A stretch of DNA of 32,972 bases, taken from the NCBI GenBank assembly GCA_018985225.1, contig JADGIF010000029.1, positions 1-32,972 on the forward strand, read 5' to 3'. The stretch's first letter is position 1. Every line of letters starts with the position of its first letter. Positions 9,612 through 17,910 of this stretch are shown here, in pieces. The stretch comes from Amoeboradix gromovi. Taxonomy: Eukaryota; Sanchytriomycota; Sanchytriomycetes; Sanchytriales; Sanchytriaceae. The notes below the pieces were generated by a model. That model worked only from the letters and a program-made list of their open reading frames with translations, was not told the origin of the DNA and made no database searches. A program made the translations under genes and the position numbers.

Positions 9612-10344
9612 GGAGTTATATATCTTGAGGCTTGAAACTAGACCTCATTAAAAGACACGATTTCCGAGAAGATTGAGAATTTTCAGAGAAACTAATTACT
9701 CCATTAAAGTGACCACTCACGCTTTCACTACCCTCAGGCGGGATTGAATAAGGATACGTATATTTGGTGTTAAATTCCTTGCTGCATATGATCACTATCC
9801 ACACAAGTTTCACAGAGTCGATGAGTGCGTGCTGTCTATTAGTTATTTCTTTAGATCTTACATATTCAGGACCGCGAGACTAGAACAACTTATCATTGAT
9901 GAATGGTGAGGATATCGCGTTTATCCCATTGGAATTGTCTAGAAAAGAAGAGTATTATTATACAAGAAGAAATGTATTCTCGAATAAGACGATCTCTTTT
10001 AAAGAAGATGTGGATAGAAAAAGTGACTTCTAAATGTATTGTAAAATTTATGGGAATCTATTTTTTGGTGTTCAGTGACCTGGACAGAGTCTAATGGAAG
10101 AGTGTATTTTGAGTCTATTAGCGATTTCTTTAAATTTGACATCTGAGGTCATCGTAGAAATATTTCCGCTAAGCGTTGCTGCACTTAATATAGTTCTCAG
10201 GCACAAAAGACAAATCATATATGATTTAAAAAAGGAAAGTCATTTATTTAATTTCATTTTAATAAATCGATTATCGTAATGAACGTATCGATTTGTTTTA
10301 CCCATGATCCTTTAATAATTTTCAAAACAAAACTCTCATTTCAC
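9612..10344. other. Intergenic region holding dispersed-repeat copy 1
   Basis: 733 bp between the coiled-coil gene start and the ABCG start. About 9643-9856 is copy 1 of the dispersed repeat. The frames at 9903-10094 and 10094-10279 lack any family signature and are probably not genes. The stretch before 10345 is AT-rich and must contain the ABCG promoter. Confidence 0.5.
9643..9856 (+). repeat. Dispersed repeat, copy 1 (internally deleted)
   Basis: Shares CGAGAA.AT.GAGAATTT, CTCACGCT.TCACTAC, GGCGGGATTGA.TAAGGAT and TTCCTTGC.GC.ATATG in order with 12446-12890 and 32791-32972. It also shares the tail CTATTAGTTATTTCTTTAGA with copy 2, but lacks about 200 bp between these parts that copy 2 has. 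All copies are in the same orientation. Confidence 0.8.
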
Positions 10345-12177
10345 ATGGCGTCCGAATCAAATTCTAAACAAATGGCTAGTTTAACCTGGCATGATGTAGA
10401 ATATTCAGTCAAAACCAAGAAGGTTGAAAAGCAACTACTTAAGAAAATTAGTGGTGAATGTTTACCTGGTCAACTAGTTGCCATTCTAGGCTCAAGTGGT
10501 GCTGGTAAATCCACGCTATTGAACGTTCTTAGTGGTAGGGCAACTGGAAATATATCTAGCTCTTCCCAAGTACTAGTGAATGGCCAACCTCGGGACCCTG
10601 CAGACTGGCTTAAAATGACTTCTTTTGTTGAGCAAGATGATTTATTTTTCGAGAACATTACTTGCAACGAGTCCATTCAATTTAGTGCCGATCTTAAACT
10701 ACCCCACTTAACATCTAAGCAGCGAAAACAGGTTGTAGAAGATACAATTAATGAGTTAGGACTCGTAAATGTAAAAAATTCCCCCATTGGAAATGCCAGT
10801 ACACGTGGTATAAGTGGAGGCGAGCGAAAACGAGTGGCAATTGCTGTTGAATTAGTTACTGACCCTGCGATTATATTTCTTGATGAACCCACTAGTGGCC
10901 TGGATTCATTTATTGCTTTAAATATCATAAAAACCTTGAAAGAAATGGCTGTATCTAAGAATAAGACCATCATAATGACCATTCACCAACCTCGTGAAAC
11001 CATTATTCAGTTGTTTGACAATATTATGCTTCTTAGTCAAGGGAAGATGGTTTTTTTTGGCAATTTAGAGCAAGGCATTAAACACTTCTCTGATCTCGGT
11101 TTTCCGTGCCCCGATAACACAAATCCTGCAAATTTCTTTTTGGATTGTATAACAGAAGACTACAGGTCTCCGGAGCTGCAAGAGTCATCAAAGTTGCGAA
11201 TTACGAAACTGCAAGATAACTGGTACTCCGACACAAAGCTGCAAAATCCTAAATTAGAATCCTCTGATTACAACAAGTCATTTAAAATGACTTTAATGAA
11301 ATTTAATGCTTCATGGCCATATGAAATGATTCTGCTGCTACAACGCGATTATAAGAACATATTTAGAAATGCTTCGACATTCGGTGCCACTATTGGAGGT
11401 GGGTTGGTTTCTTTGCTAATATTTAGCATTATCTACCATGACACGTCTGACAGTCCTGCGGGTATTCAGAACAGACAAGGGTTGATATTTAATGTATGTA
11501 TTAATGCGATGTTTGGTAGTTTAAATGTTATTAATTATTTTCCTGCTGAAAAACCTATAATTCGAAAGGAGAGATCTGCTGGGATGTACAGAGCACCCAG
11601 TGCATATTTATCAAAGGTTTTCGCTTATTTTCCGTTGATAGTACTGCAGGTCGTAGTGCTAAGTGTCCCGCTGTACTGGATAGTGGGACTACGGAACGAT
11701 GTTGTTATATTTCTGATTTATGTGCTGGTTATATTTATAACAACGATAACAGCTACATTCATGGGATTTATGTAATTAAACGATTAACGTAGGATAGGTG
11801 CATGGGCGCCCAATGTCACTGTAGGTCAGATTTTTGGACCAATGATTGCCATCTTGTTCATGGTATTTGGTGGATTATTTGCAAATCTGGACTCTATAAC
11901 ACCTGTGATAAGATGGATACAGTACATATCACTAGTAGCAAATGCAAATAAAGCGCTAAACCAGAATGAATTTGATGGGACAGAGTACAGCTGTGCGAAA
12001 GAAGTCCAGGGCAAGTGTGTATCATTGACTGGAGAAGACATAGTCAAGAATTCAAGTTTAAACACACCTGGGTTATGGATAGTTACATTGGTCAACATTG
12101 GAATGATTTGTGTATTTTGCGTAATTGGAATGATTGGATTTTACAAGACAACACGACCACAAATCAAGCTGAAGTAG
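10345..12177 (+). CDS. ABCG-family half transporter (two exons)
   Basis: CDS is join(10345..11771,11793..12177), 603 aa, normal for an ABCG half transporter that dimerises in the membrane to export lipids, sterols or xenobiotics. The N-terminal NBD has Walker A LGSSGAGKSTLLNVL, signature ISGGERKRVAIAVEL, Walker B IFLDEPTSGLDS and H-loop TIHQPRETI. The membrane domain follows from about residue 350. The frame hits TAA at 11773, and the ABCG sequence (IGAWAPNVTVGQIFGP) continues after a 21-nt intron. An upstream ATG at 10279 adds 22 unlikely residues; the ATG at 10345 (MASESNSKQM) gives the usual N-terminus. AATAAA lies a few bases after the stop. Confidence 0.93.
11772..11792 (+). other. 21-nt intron in the ABCG gene
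   Basis: Starts GTAATTAAAC and ends ATTAACGTAG, the same last ten bases as the ABCA intron. It splits an ATG codon after its second base. Splicing joins TFMGFM to IGAWAPNV, which aligns with the membrane domain of ABCG proteins (family pattern ...ALAPNVEVAQ...). It carries an in-frame TAA at its start. Confidence 0.87.
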
Positions 12178-13163
12178 CTACAATAAACACAACATTGACT
12201 TAAACAATCCCCAATCTTCTTAGGATCAAGTCAATGCAGCCATGACACTCAATAATTTATTCCAAATCGACTCTCTTAGCAGTTTCTATCTAGGTACATA
12301 TTGATTAATCCAAATAGAAATGAAATTTAAATCAGTTTTATTAACCCGTCACCTTAATGTTCTCTTAACATGTAACGTCTAAACTGAACTAAATGAGTAA
12401 AATGTACGTTATATGTTTTGTCTTTAACATGCCTCTGATCGGTACTCCTCAATAAAAGTCCTAATTAACGAGAAAATCGAGAATTTCCACAGAGAAACTA
12501 ACAATGCTAGATGCTCCGTTGCAGTGCCTGCTCACGCTCTCACTACTCATAGGCGGGATTGAATAAGGATGCATATACTTGATGTATATGTTCCTTGCAG
12601 CCATATGGTCTCTATCTATCTTCAAATGACAGTTAGTTGGTACAGGTTCAGGTTTCTAAGTTGGTTTCTTTAGAGTACCATACCTCGTACATGTCTGACT
12701 AGTAAATGATTCATTTCATTCGACCATCGTCTTTCCTCTTTGTTTACACTTGAACTTCAAGCATTCCTTGAATAAATTATGCAGATATCACTGTCTAGGC
12801 ATTGAAAGACATCTAATTCTTCCATGTTTGGATCAGTTCCTCAGTGTTGATGAATGTACACTACAACTATTAGTTATTTCTTTAGATTCCATTTACCATC
12901 TGCGAAGATAAAGAATATCGAGTGTTTAAGCTGTTGGAAAAATCTGGAAAAGTCATGAAATTATATAGAAATGCATACAAATTCGCGATAAATGATTTAT
13001 TCAAGAAAACAGTCGACCTGACCCCAAATTTTCTTAATTTTCTAAAAATAGTAATCAATTACTGCTCTATTTCCCATTTTATTATATTTAATTGAGGATG
13101 AGTAGTGGACAGTATCTCGGATCTGTCACAAATATATGATACTGTATAATCAAACAATACGAT
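12178..13163. other. Intergenic region holding dispersed-repeat copy 2
   Basis: 986 bp between convergent genes. About 12446-12890 is the longest copy of the dispersed repeat. The rest is AT-rich, and I see no gene or RNA in it. Confidence 0.5.
12446..12890 (+). repeat. Dispersed repeat, copy 2 (longest)
   Basis: About 445 bp, from CTCCTCAATAAAAGTCC to the CTATTAGTTATTTCTTTAGA tail also seen in copy 1. Its first 190 bp match copy 3 at the right edge of the window closely (GATGTATATGTTCCTTGC, TCTCTATCTATCTTCAAAT). No frame, terminal inverted repeat or Pol III box was recognised, so the class is unknown. Confidence 0.75.
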
Positions 13164-14693
13164 CTATATGAGTTGATAAATTACAAAATTGCACTCTTTC
13201 ACTTGGTTCGGAGTTCTAGCTCTAAAAAGCCACTTTGTTTGAATTTCAATGTTTTTGAGAAATTCAACCTCGACGTTGGGTAAGTTATCCTTCTTCAGAG
13301 TCTTAACCTTGAAACTCGAATCACTGAATTTAAACCCAATATAATACTTTTCATCAGAATAAAAGTTGAAGGAAGAATCTGGAACAATTTTCATTGCCTC
13401 GATAAATTTGTTTCCTTCTTTTCTGAATAAGTAGGCAAAATCGGACAATTCGTTATTGGATGATAGCATATAGCTGCTCTTTCCATTTTCTCTTTTCAGT
13501 TGGTAAAAGTCGCTCACCCAATATTTCCAACCTTTGACGCAAATCTCATCTTTTTTTGAATCTGGAACATGCAGGTTTATTTCTTGCTTAACACCGTACA
13601 TTCCTATTCCGGTGTTCTTTTCCAAATTTGGGGGAATATCCGACTCTGGAATAAGATTTAAAATAAGATCTAAAATGTGGATCACTTTGGCATCGTAAGG
13701 CAAAAGAGATCCGGAGATAGTTGACGAAGAACTCGAACTATCGAAATTAGAGCTGGTGTGACCGATGTCAAACCCAACTGAAGTTTTGAAGAATATGGCA
13801 TCTGCTCCAACATCGGCTTTTAAAGCCCAGTCTCTCGCATTTGCTTTACTTGAAACATCAATTGAGCTGGAACCTGTGCTTATCCTGCCTAGGTAACCCT
13901 CAACAAGGACAAATTCTCCGTATTTCTTTATAAAGTCTTGCAACTTTTTAGTAGAGATTATGCCGTTAATCATTATTTTTTCTTTCAATTCAATGTAAAG
14001 TTGGCCGAAAGTGACTAATCTTCTATTCTGGGATCCAGAAACTGTCAAAGATTTGGATCTCTCGGCATTGTATATTGCAACTTTTGATGTAGAATAACCT
14101 ACTAGGAAATTAAACGATAATCTGTCAGAACTGCCTTTCGAGATAAGAGAACCAAAAGATGAAATTAAAGACGATTCATTTTCATCTTGAAAATCTTCGT
14201 ATATGCGATTAAAATCGAATTCCATGATATTTGCAAATGATGGGCCGGGTGTCAAAAACGCGTAGTCAGATGACAATTTATAGCAATAAAGATGCCTTAT
14301 TTTTCTGAGTTCCAAATGACCTCTAATGATTCGTGCCCATTCTTCAACATTTGAAACTATGCGGACAGGGGATAACCTAAATTTAAACTGGATTGAGTTG
14401 ACTACACCAAAGGATCTAACAATTTCAATTTCCAAATCATTGTCTAACAGAAACAATATACTGTCATTCCTATACAAGTAGTGCTTTTCACATTGATGGA
14501 GTACCGTCAATAATACCTCTGGGTTCAAACTCATTAGATTACTCTGTATCATATCCTTAACAAGGACGAAATTCTTTGCATTGCAATAAACGAGAGTCAC
14601 CAAAAGACCGTTAACAAACTCTTGAGATATCGCAGGATCATCGGGTTTATTACTATGTTCAATCAGCTCGGAAAAGCTAAAGTAGGGGCCCAT
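13164..14693 (-). CDS. Unknown 509-aa protein, weakly MACPF-like
   Basis: Intronless, no signal peptide and no membrane helix. Around residues 250-300 the protein reads LQDFIKKYGEFVLVEGYLG and is followed by alternating Ser-rich strands and SVGFDIG, which resembles the membrane-attack/perforin core (Tyr-Gly, a spacer, then Gly). The Thr-His and the Gly-Gly pair of the classical signature are absent, so this is only a hint. The C-terminus is Lys- and Phe-rich and unrecognised. The ATG at 14693-14691 is 16 bp from the start of a gene on the other strand. If the MACPF hint is right, it could be a pore-forming protein; otherwise the function is unknown. Confidence 0.6.
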   Translation of the reverse strand: MGPYFSFSELIEHSNKPDDPAISQEFVNGLLVTLVYCNAKNFVLVKDMIQSNLMSLNPEVLLTVLHQCEKHYLYRNDSILFLLDNDLEIEIVRSFGVVNSIQFKFRLSPVRIVSNVEEWARIIRGHLELRKIRHLYCYKLSSDYAFLTPGPSFANIMEFDFNRIYEDFQDENESSLISSFGSLISKGSSDRLSFNFLVGYSTSKVAIYNAERSKSLTVSGSQNRRLVTFGQLYIELKEKIMINGIISTKKLQDFIKKYGEFVLVEGYLGRISTGSSSIDVSSKANARDWALKADVGADAIFFKTSVGFDIGHTSSNFDSSSSSSTISGSLLPYDAKVIHILDLILNLIPESDIPPNLEKNTGIGMYGVKQEINLHVPDSKKDEICVKGWKYWVSDFYQLKRENGKSSYMLSSNNELSDFAYLFRKEGNKFIEAMKIVPDSSFNFYSDEKYYIGFKFSDSSFKVKTLKKDNLPNVEVEFLKNIEIQTKWLFRARTPNQVKECNFVIYQLI

Positions 14694-14709
14694 TAGTTTT
14701 ACTCCCTAA
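14694..14709. promoter_or_regulatory. 16-bp gap between two divergent start codons
   Basis: Only 16 bp (TAGTTTTACTCCCTAA) separate the ATGs of the minus gene (14693) and the plus gene (14710). Promoters must therefore lie inside the opposite coding sequence, or both 5' leaders must be almost absent. Confidence 0.6.
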
Positions 14710-15363
14710 ATGTCAAATTATTCTGAAGAATTTTTAAAAGTCATGGAAAGCTGCTACATCTCATTGAGCAAAGATGAGTATAAACAAATTCGTGCTAAAA
14801 ATACTGCAGCTGCAGATTTCCGAAAAATTCTGAGCGAAAAGAATGACTATTATAAAAAGAAGACTGTCAGAGAATTACAAGAATGTCGCGACAAGGTGGA
14901 CGCATTCGGTTATGAACTCACGAAAGAAGATCACGAAAATCTGTTTTGTGTTCTTACAAGTGCTCACCTTCTCGCTTTAATTAGGGAAAGACCTTTGGAG
15001 GAACAATTTCCAAAAAATGTAAAAGACGTCCAAAAGCTGCAAGGCATCGCTGAAGTGCTAAAAGAGAAGGATCCAAACATCCGAGCTAGTAATAAAGATA
15101 TTCTCATGGGTAACAAGACATTTAGAGTCAATGAAATATTGGACAACCCAGAAAGAATATACGCACAATTTGACAAATCTGATAAAATTTATGATGCTGA
15201 TTTTGCTATTTTAAGAGAAATTGTAGCAAACCCAGAGTTAATAGACAAAGCACAGGAGTCGAAAAGTCATGGCTACAGGTCCTTTCAAAATAAGTTTGGT
15301 ACAAATTTTCCAGTTGATAAAGTCCAAAAGCTGCGTACTGAACATCCGAGCCTATTTAAATAA
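14710..15363 (+). CDS. Unknown charged, helical 217-aa protein
   Basis: Begins MSNYSEEFLKVMESCY and is rich in Lys, Glu and Asp, with predicted helices throughout, no signal peptide and no membrane segment. The C-terminus reads RSFQNKFGTNFPVDKVQKL. I do not recognise a family. It is divergent from, and 16 bp away from, the 509-aa gene, so the two may be co-expressed; a Crinkler-type gene follows downstream on the same strand. AATAAA at 15359-15364 overlaps the TAA stop. Confidence 0.6.
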   Translation: MSNYSEEFLKVMESCYISLSKDEYKQIRAKNTAAADFRKILSEKNDYYKKKTVRELQECRDKVDAFGYELTKEDHENLFCVLTSAHLLALIRERPLEEQFPKNVKDVQKLQGIAEVLKEKDPNIRASNKDILMGNKTFRVNEILDNPERIYAQFDKSDKIYDADFAILREIVANPELIDKAQESKSHGYRSFQNKFGTNFPVDKVQKLRTEHPSLFK

Positions 15364-15416
15364 ACTGCGGGTTGTCTTCAAGTTGGTGCTATGAGGAGCA
15401 GTTGAGAGATCATTAA

Positions 15417-15430
15417 TGGGACACCAAATG
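15417..15430 (+). repeat. Terminal-repeat remnant TGGGACACCAAATG
   Basis: 14 bases identical to the outer end of the terminal inverted repeats at 5645 and 20101. It runs directly into the 32-bp direct repeat at 15432, which suggests a truncated transposon end joined to another sequence. Confidence 0.5.
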
Positions 15431-15431
15431 G

Positions 15432-15463
15432 GACCTGATCTGACAAAATGTCCCTAACTCCAA
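15432..15463 (+). repeat. Direct repeat 1 flanking the Crinkler-type gene
   Basis: 32 bp containing ATCTGACAAAATGTCC and TAACTCCAA. It recurs in the same orientation at 17301-17331 with one substitution and one missing base. The pair brackets the Crinkler-type coding region. Confidence 0.8.
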
Positions 15464-15622
15464 TTTTAATAAATTTCTATTTATTGCGAAATCAAGTAGC
15501 TTAAATCGTAAACTATCACCTGTTCAAAGTAGAATTTTATTATACCAACACCTCTTGAAGTTATACCATTTCTCCGTCTGATAAACTCGTAACTCAAGTC
15601 TTATTCTAAGATAGTCCCTAAC

Positions 15623-17248
15623 TTGGTTCAGCCAATCAAAAAAAAATATTTTTATAGGACAAAGCATGAGATAACTGTTAGCTATGACGGAATTGAATCG
15701 TCTCTATCTTTTGATGAAGGAAAAATGGCTGGACATTTACGTACAAAGCTAGCAGAACTTACTAAAGAAAAACTAGAATTAATTGAAATTTATTATGGCG
15801 GAATTAAGATGATTGGAGGAGAATTATTGGTAGCAAATGCTATTTATGAATATAGATATTCAACAGATCAAAAAGAGTCCTTTAAAACTACGACTAAACA
15901 AGCGAAAGATATTTTAAGTCGTTCAAAACAAAAAGAAATTCCTGAGTTGATTAAGACATTTTCTTCGCAATCTGTCGACATAAATGATGAAGCATTGACC
16001 AGTGCATCCGATGAGCTTCAAATGCAATCTGCCATCATTGATTTTCTTAAAAACCTTTGCGAAGAGAAATGTTTGCTATCATTTCACGATACTTCTGCAA
16101 AACCAATTATTGGATCAAATCGAAAGCCTGATGTCACTTGTGTGTCTAAATCGATTACTGGGCATCCTTCTTTGAGTATGGTTGTTACAGTGATTGAATT
16201 AAAATTTGAATGGGATAAATCTTCGAGTAAGAAGTATAAAGAAGCAGTTCAGCAGGCATATACATTTGCAGAGGAAGTTTTCAAATGTCAACCAAGTCGT
16301 AGCATGTTTTATGCCATTGTAACAGATATTAAGGAGACACAAATATGGAAATACTTTAATGGTAAGTCAAAATTAGAATGCCAATGTAGCCAACTTCTTG
16401 ATTGGACAAGCGCTAAACCAGTAATTAAACACTTACTAACACAATCACTAATGGAATTGGGTTTTACTAAATGTTTGACCTCTTCCATAGGTAACATTTC
16501 AGATATTGAGAGTATCAAGGCCAAATATTCTAACAGTAGTGCTCGGGTATTCCGATGTAGATATAAAGACTCTGAACAAATTGTTCTTAAATGCCGTTTT
16601 AGTTCAATGTTGATTGACTATGAGCGAAAAGTGATGAATGAGCTTATTCATGATAACATTGCTAAATCCTCGGAAGTATTTAAAGGCATCATTGATTTTG
16701 TACATTATCACTATATTCAAATTCGTCCATGTGGTCAAGTATTTGATAGAGAACATAAAGCTATAGCAAATGATGTTTACACAAAACTGAAAGGAGCACT
16801 TGAATTTGCTCATAAGAGTGGATATTGCCACAGAGATGTTAAACCAATGAATATCGTTATTCATACTGATAACACACCTATATTGATTGACTGGGAACTG
16901 GCAGTCGAGTCTGATACAGATGTTGAATTTGAACTATCATTTACGTGGGCATTTGCATCAGACGAGTATTTGAAACTTATATTTCAAACTGAAAAAGCCA
17001 ATTTTAAAAAAGAATATGATTTTGATTCTTTATTGTATTCAATAATATATGTTAAAATAGATCTCTGGCCAACAATTCGATTGGAAAGTATTGAATCCGT
17101 GAAGAATTTTATTCAAAAACGACAGAAAATAGTGGACAACATATTAAATCGAGAACCAGAATTTCGAGAATTAGTCAATCCTCGAATCAATAACGACTTG
17201 GATATTGTGCCAAAAATGGATGGATTGAAAATCTTGGACACCAAATAA
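15623..17248 (+). CDS. Crinkler-type (CR) effector: nuclease-like plus kinase-like domains
   Basis: 541 codons from a TTG at 15623. No in-frame ATG occurs until 15725 (MAGHLRTKLAEL), and the frame is closed at 15590. The N-terminus (ITVSYDGIESSLSFDEG...) looks like the ubiquitin-like header of Crinklers. Residues about 120-250 form a PD-(D/E)XK nuclease-like domain: Asp170 in RKPDVTC, Glu192-x-Lys in VIELKFEW, and QQAYTFAEE after it. Residues about 315-480 are kinase-like, with HRDVKPMN at about 403 and IDWELA in the DFG position. Nuclease-plus-kinase Crinklers are known from oomycetes and early-diverging fungi and act in host nuclei or in conflict between cells. Active residues look intact. 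The 5' end may need an extra exon or may be decayed. AATAAA (17244-17249) overlaps the stop. Confidence 0.78.
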   Translation: MVQPIKKKYFYRTKHEITVSYDGIESSLSFDEGKMAGHLRTKLAELTKEKLELIEIYYGGIKMIGGELLVANAIYEYRYSTDQKESFKTTTKQAKDILSRSKQKEIPELIKTFSSQSVDINDEALTSASDELQMQSAIIDFLKNLCEEKCLLSFHDTSAKPIIGSNRKPDVTCVSKSITGHPSLSMVVTVIELKFEWDKSSSKKYKEAVQQAYTFAEEVFKCQPSRSMFYAIVTDIKETQIWKYFNGKSKLECQCSQLLDWTSAKPVIKHLLTQSLMELGFTKCLTSSIGNISDIESIKAKYSNSSARVFRCRYKDSEQIVLKCRFSSMLIDYERKVMNELIHDNIAKSSEVFKGIIDFVHYHYIQIRPCGQVFDREHKAIANDVYTKLKGALEFAHKSGYCHRDVKPMNIVIHTDNTPILIDWELAVESDTDVEFELSFTWAFASDEYLKLIFQTEKANFKKEYDFDSLLYSIIYVKIDLWPTIRLESIESVKNFIQKRQKIVDNILNREPEFRELVNPRINNDLDIVPKMDGLKILDTK

Positions 17249-17300
17249 ATTGAATGCAGTAATTCGTTTTTTAATTTAACTATGTAAAATTGATATTTAA

Positions 17301-17331
17301 GACCTAATCTGACAAAATGTCCTAACTCCAA
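17301..17331 (+). repeat. Direct repeat 2 flanking the Crinkler-type gene
   Basis: 31 bp, the partner of 15432-15463. It lies 52 bp after the Crinkler stop and 43 bp before the zinc-ribbon transposase fragment. Confidence 0.8.
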
Positions 17332-17374
17332 ATGGATATACTATAGTAAAGCAACAAGAGGGCAAAGGAGAAAG

Positions 17375-17554
17375 ATGAATCGAGATTTACCATGGGTGAA
17401 CGTGAATGAAGACGACTACATTCAATATTGCTTTGACAATAATTTACTTTACAAAGAGTTGCAGTGTTCAATTTGCCAATCATCTATGAATTTGAAGATC
17501 AATCAAAAAGCATTTCGTTGTATAAATTCTTGTTGTAGCAAAAAATCATTATAA
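17375..17554 (+). pseudogene. 5' fragment of a Merlin/ISXO2-type transposase (zinc ribbon only)
   Basis: 59 codons beginning MNRDLPWVNVNEDDY and containing CSICQSSMNLKI then FRCINSCCSKKS. The pattern Cys-x2-Cys, Met, then Cys and Cys with a Lys/Ser tail is the N-terminal zinc ribbon of eukaryotic ISXO2/IS1595-like (Merlin) transposases. The frame stops right after the ribbon, where the SIRKGSFF-like segment and the DDE domain should follow, and I see no continuation. It is therefore a truncated remnant. Confidence 0.55.
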
Positions 17555-17876
17555 GATACGATAACTTCTTTTCGATGTCCAAATTGAAGTTCAGCCACAT
17601 TCTTTTGGTCTCATACTATTAGGTCCACTCTGTACCAACAAATTCTGTGATCTCTATGACAGGGCATTCGCCCAGCACAGTAGTTTCATTTTTTCAAATA
17701 TACAAGGTGTTATGATCTCCACAGAGTTGTTGAGCTATCAGTAGTCATACGGGAGCTGTTGTGACTCCCTGTAAAGTCATAGGATTGTACAACCCCTGAG
17801 TCATGTCATCATGGACTTGGGAGTCCAACAAGGGATTCCTCCTAGGTCACAAGTGAGCATCGTGATCCCTGGATGT

Positions 17877-17884
17877 TATAAATA
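17877..17884 (+). promoter_or_regulatory. TATA box of the homeodomain transposase gene
   Basis: TATAAATA, ending 26 bp before the ATG at 17911. If it works at the usual distance, the 5' leader is nearly absent. Confidence 0.5.
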
Positions 17885-17910
17885 GAGTGTTTATCTTTAG
17901 TAAATAACTT

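Larger units (their letters stand above)
17249..17910. other. Region between the Crinkler-type and homeodomain-transposase genes
   Basis: 662 bp. It holds direct repeat 2 (17301-17331), the zinc-ribbon transposase fragment (17375-17554) and the TATA box of the next gene (17877-17884). Between about 17560 and 17870 several short imperfect palindromes built on GGGA/TCCC are visible; I cannot assign them. Confidence 0.5.

Noticed and set aside
9616-9813. 65-codon minus-strand frame
   Set aside because: It lies inside the dispersed repeat and is not preserved in the other copies.
9903-10279. Two short frames before the ABCG gene
   Set aside because: Low-complexity composition, no homology signal, and they sit in the expected promoter region.
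11842-12177. A separate 111-aa membrane protein after the ABCG gene
   Set aside because: It is the C-terminal exon of the ABCG transporter, joined after the 21-nt intron.
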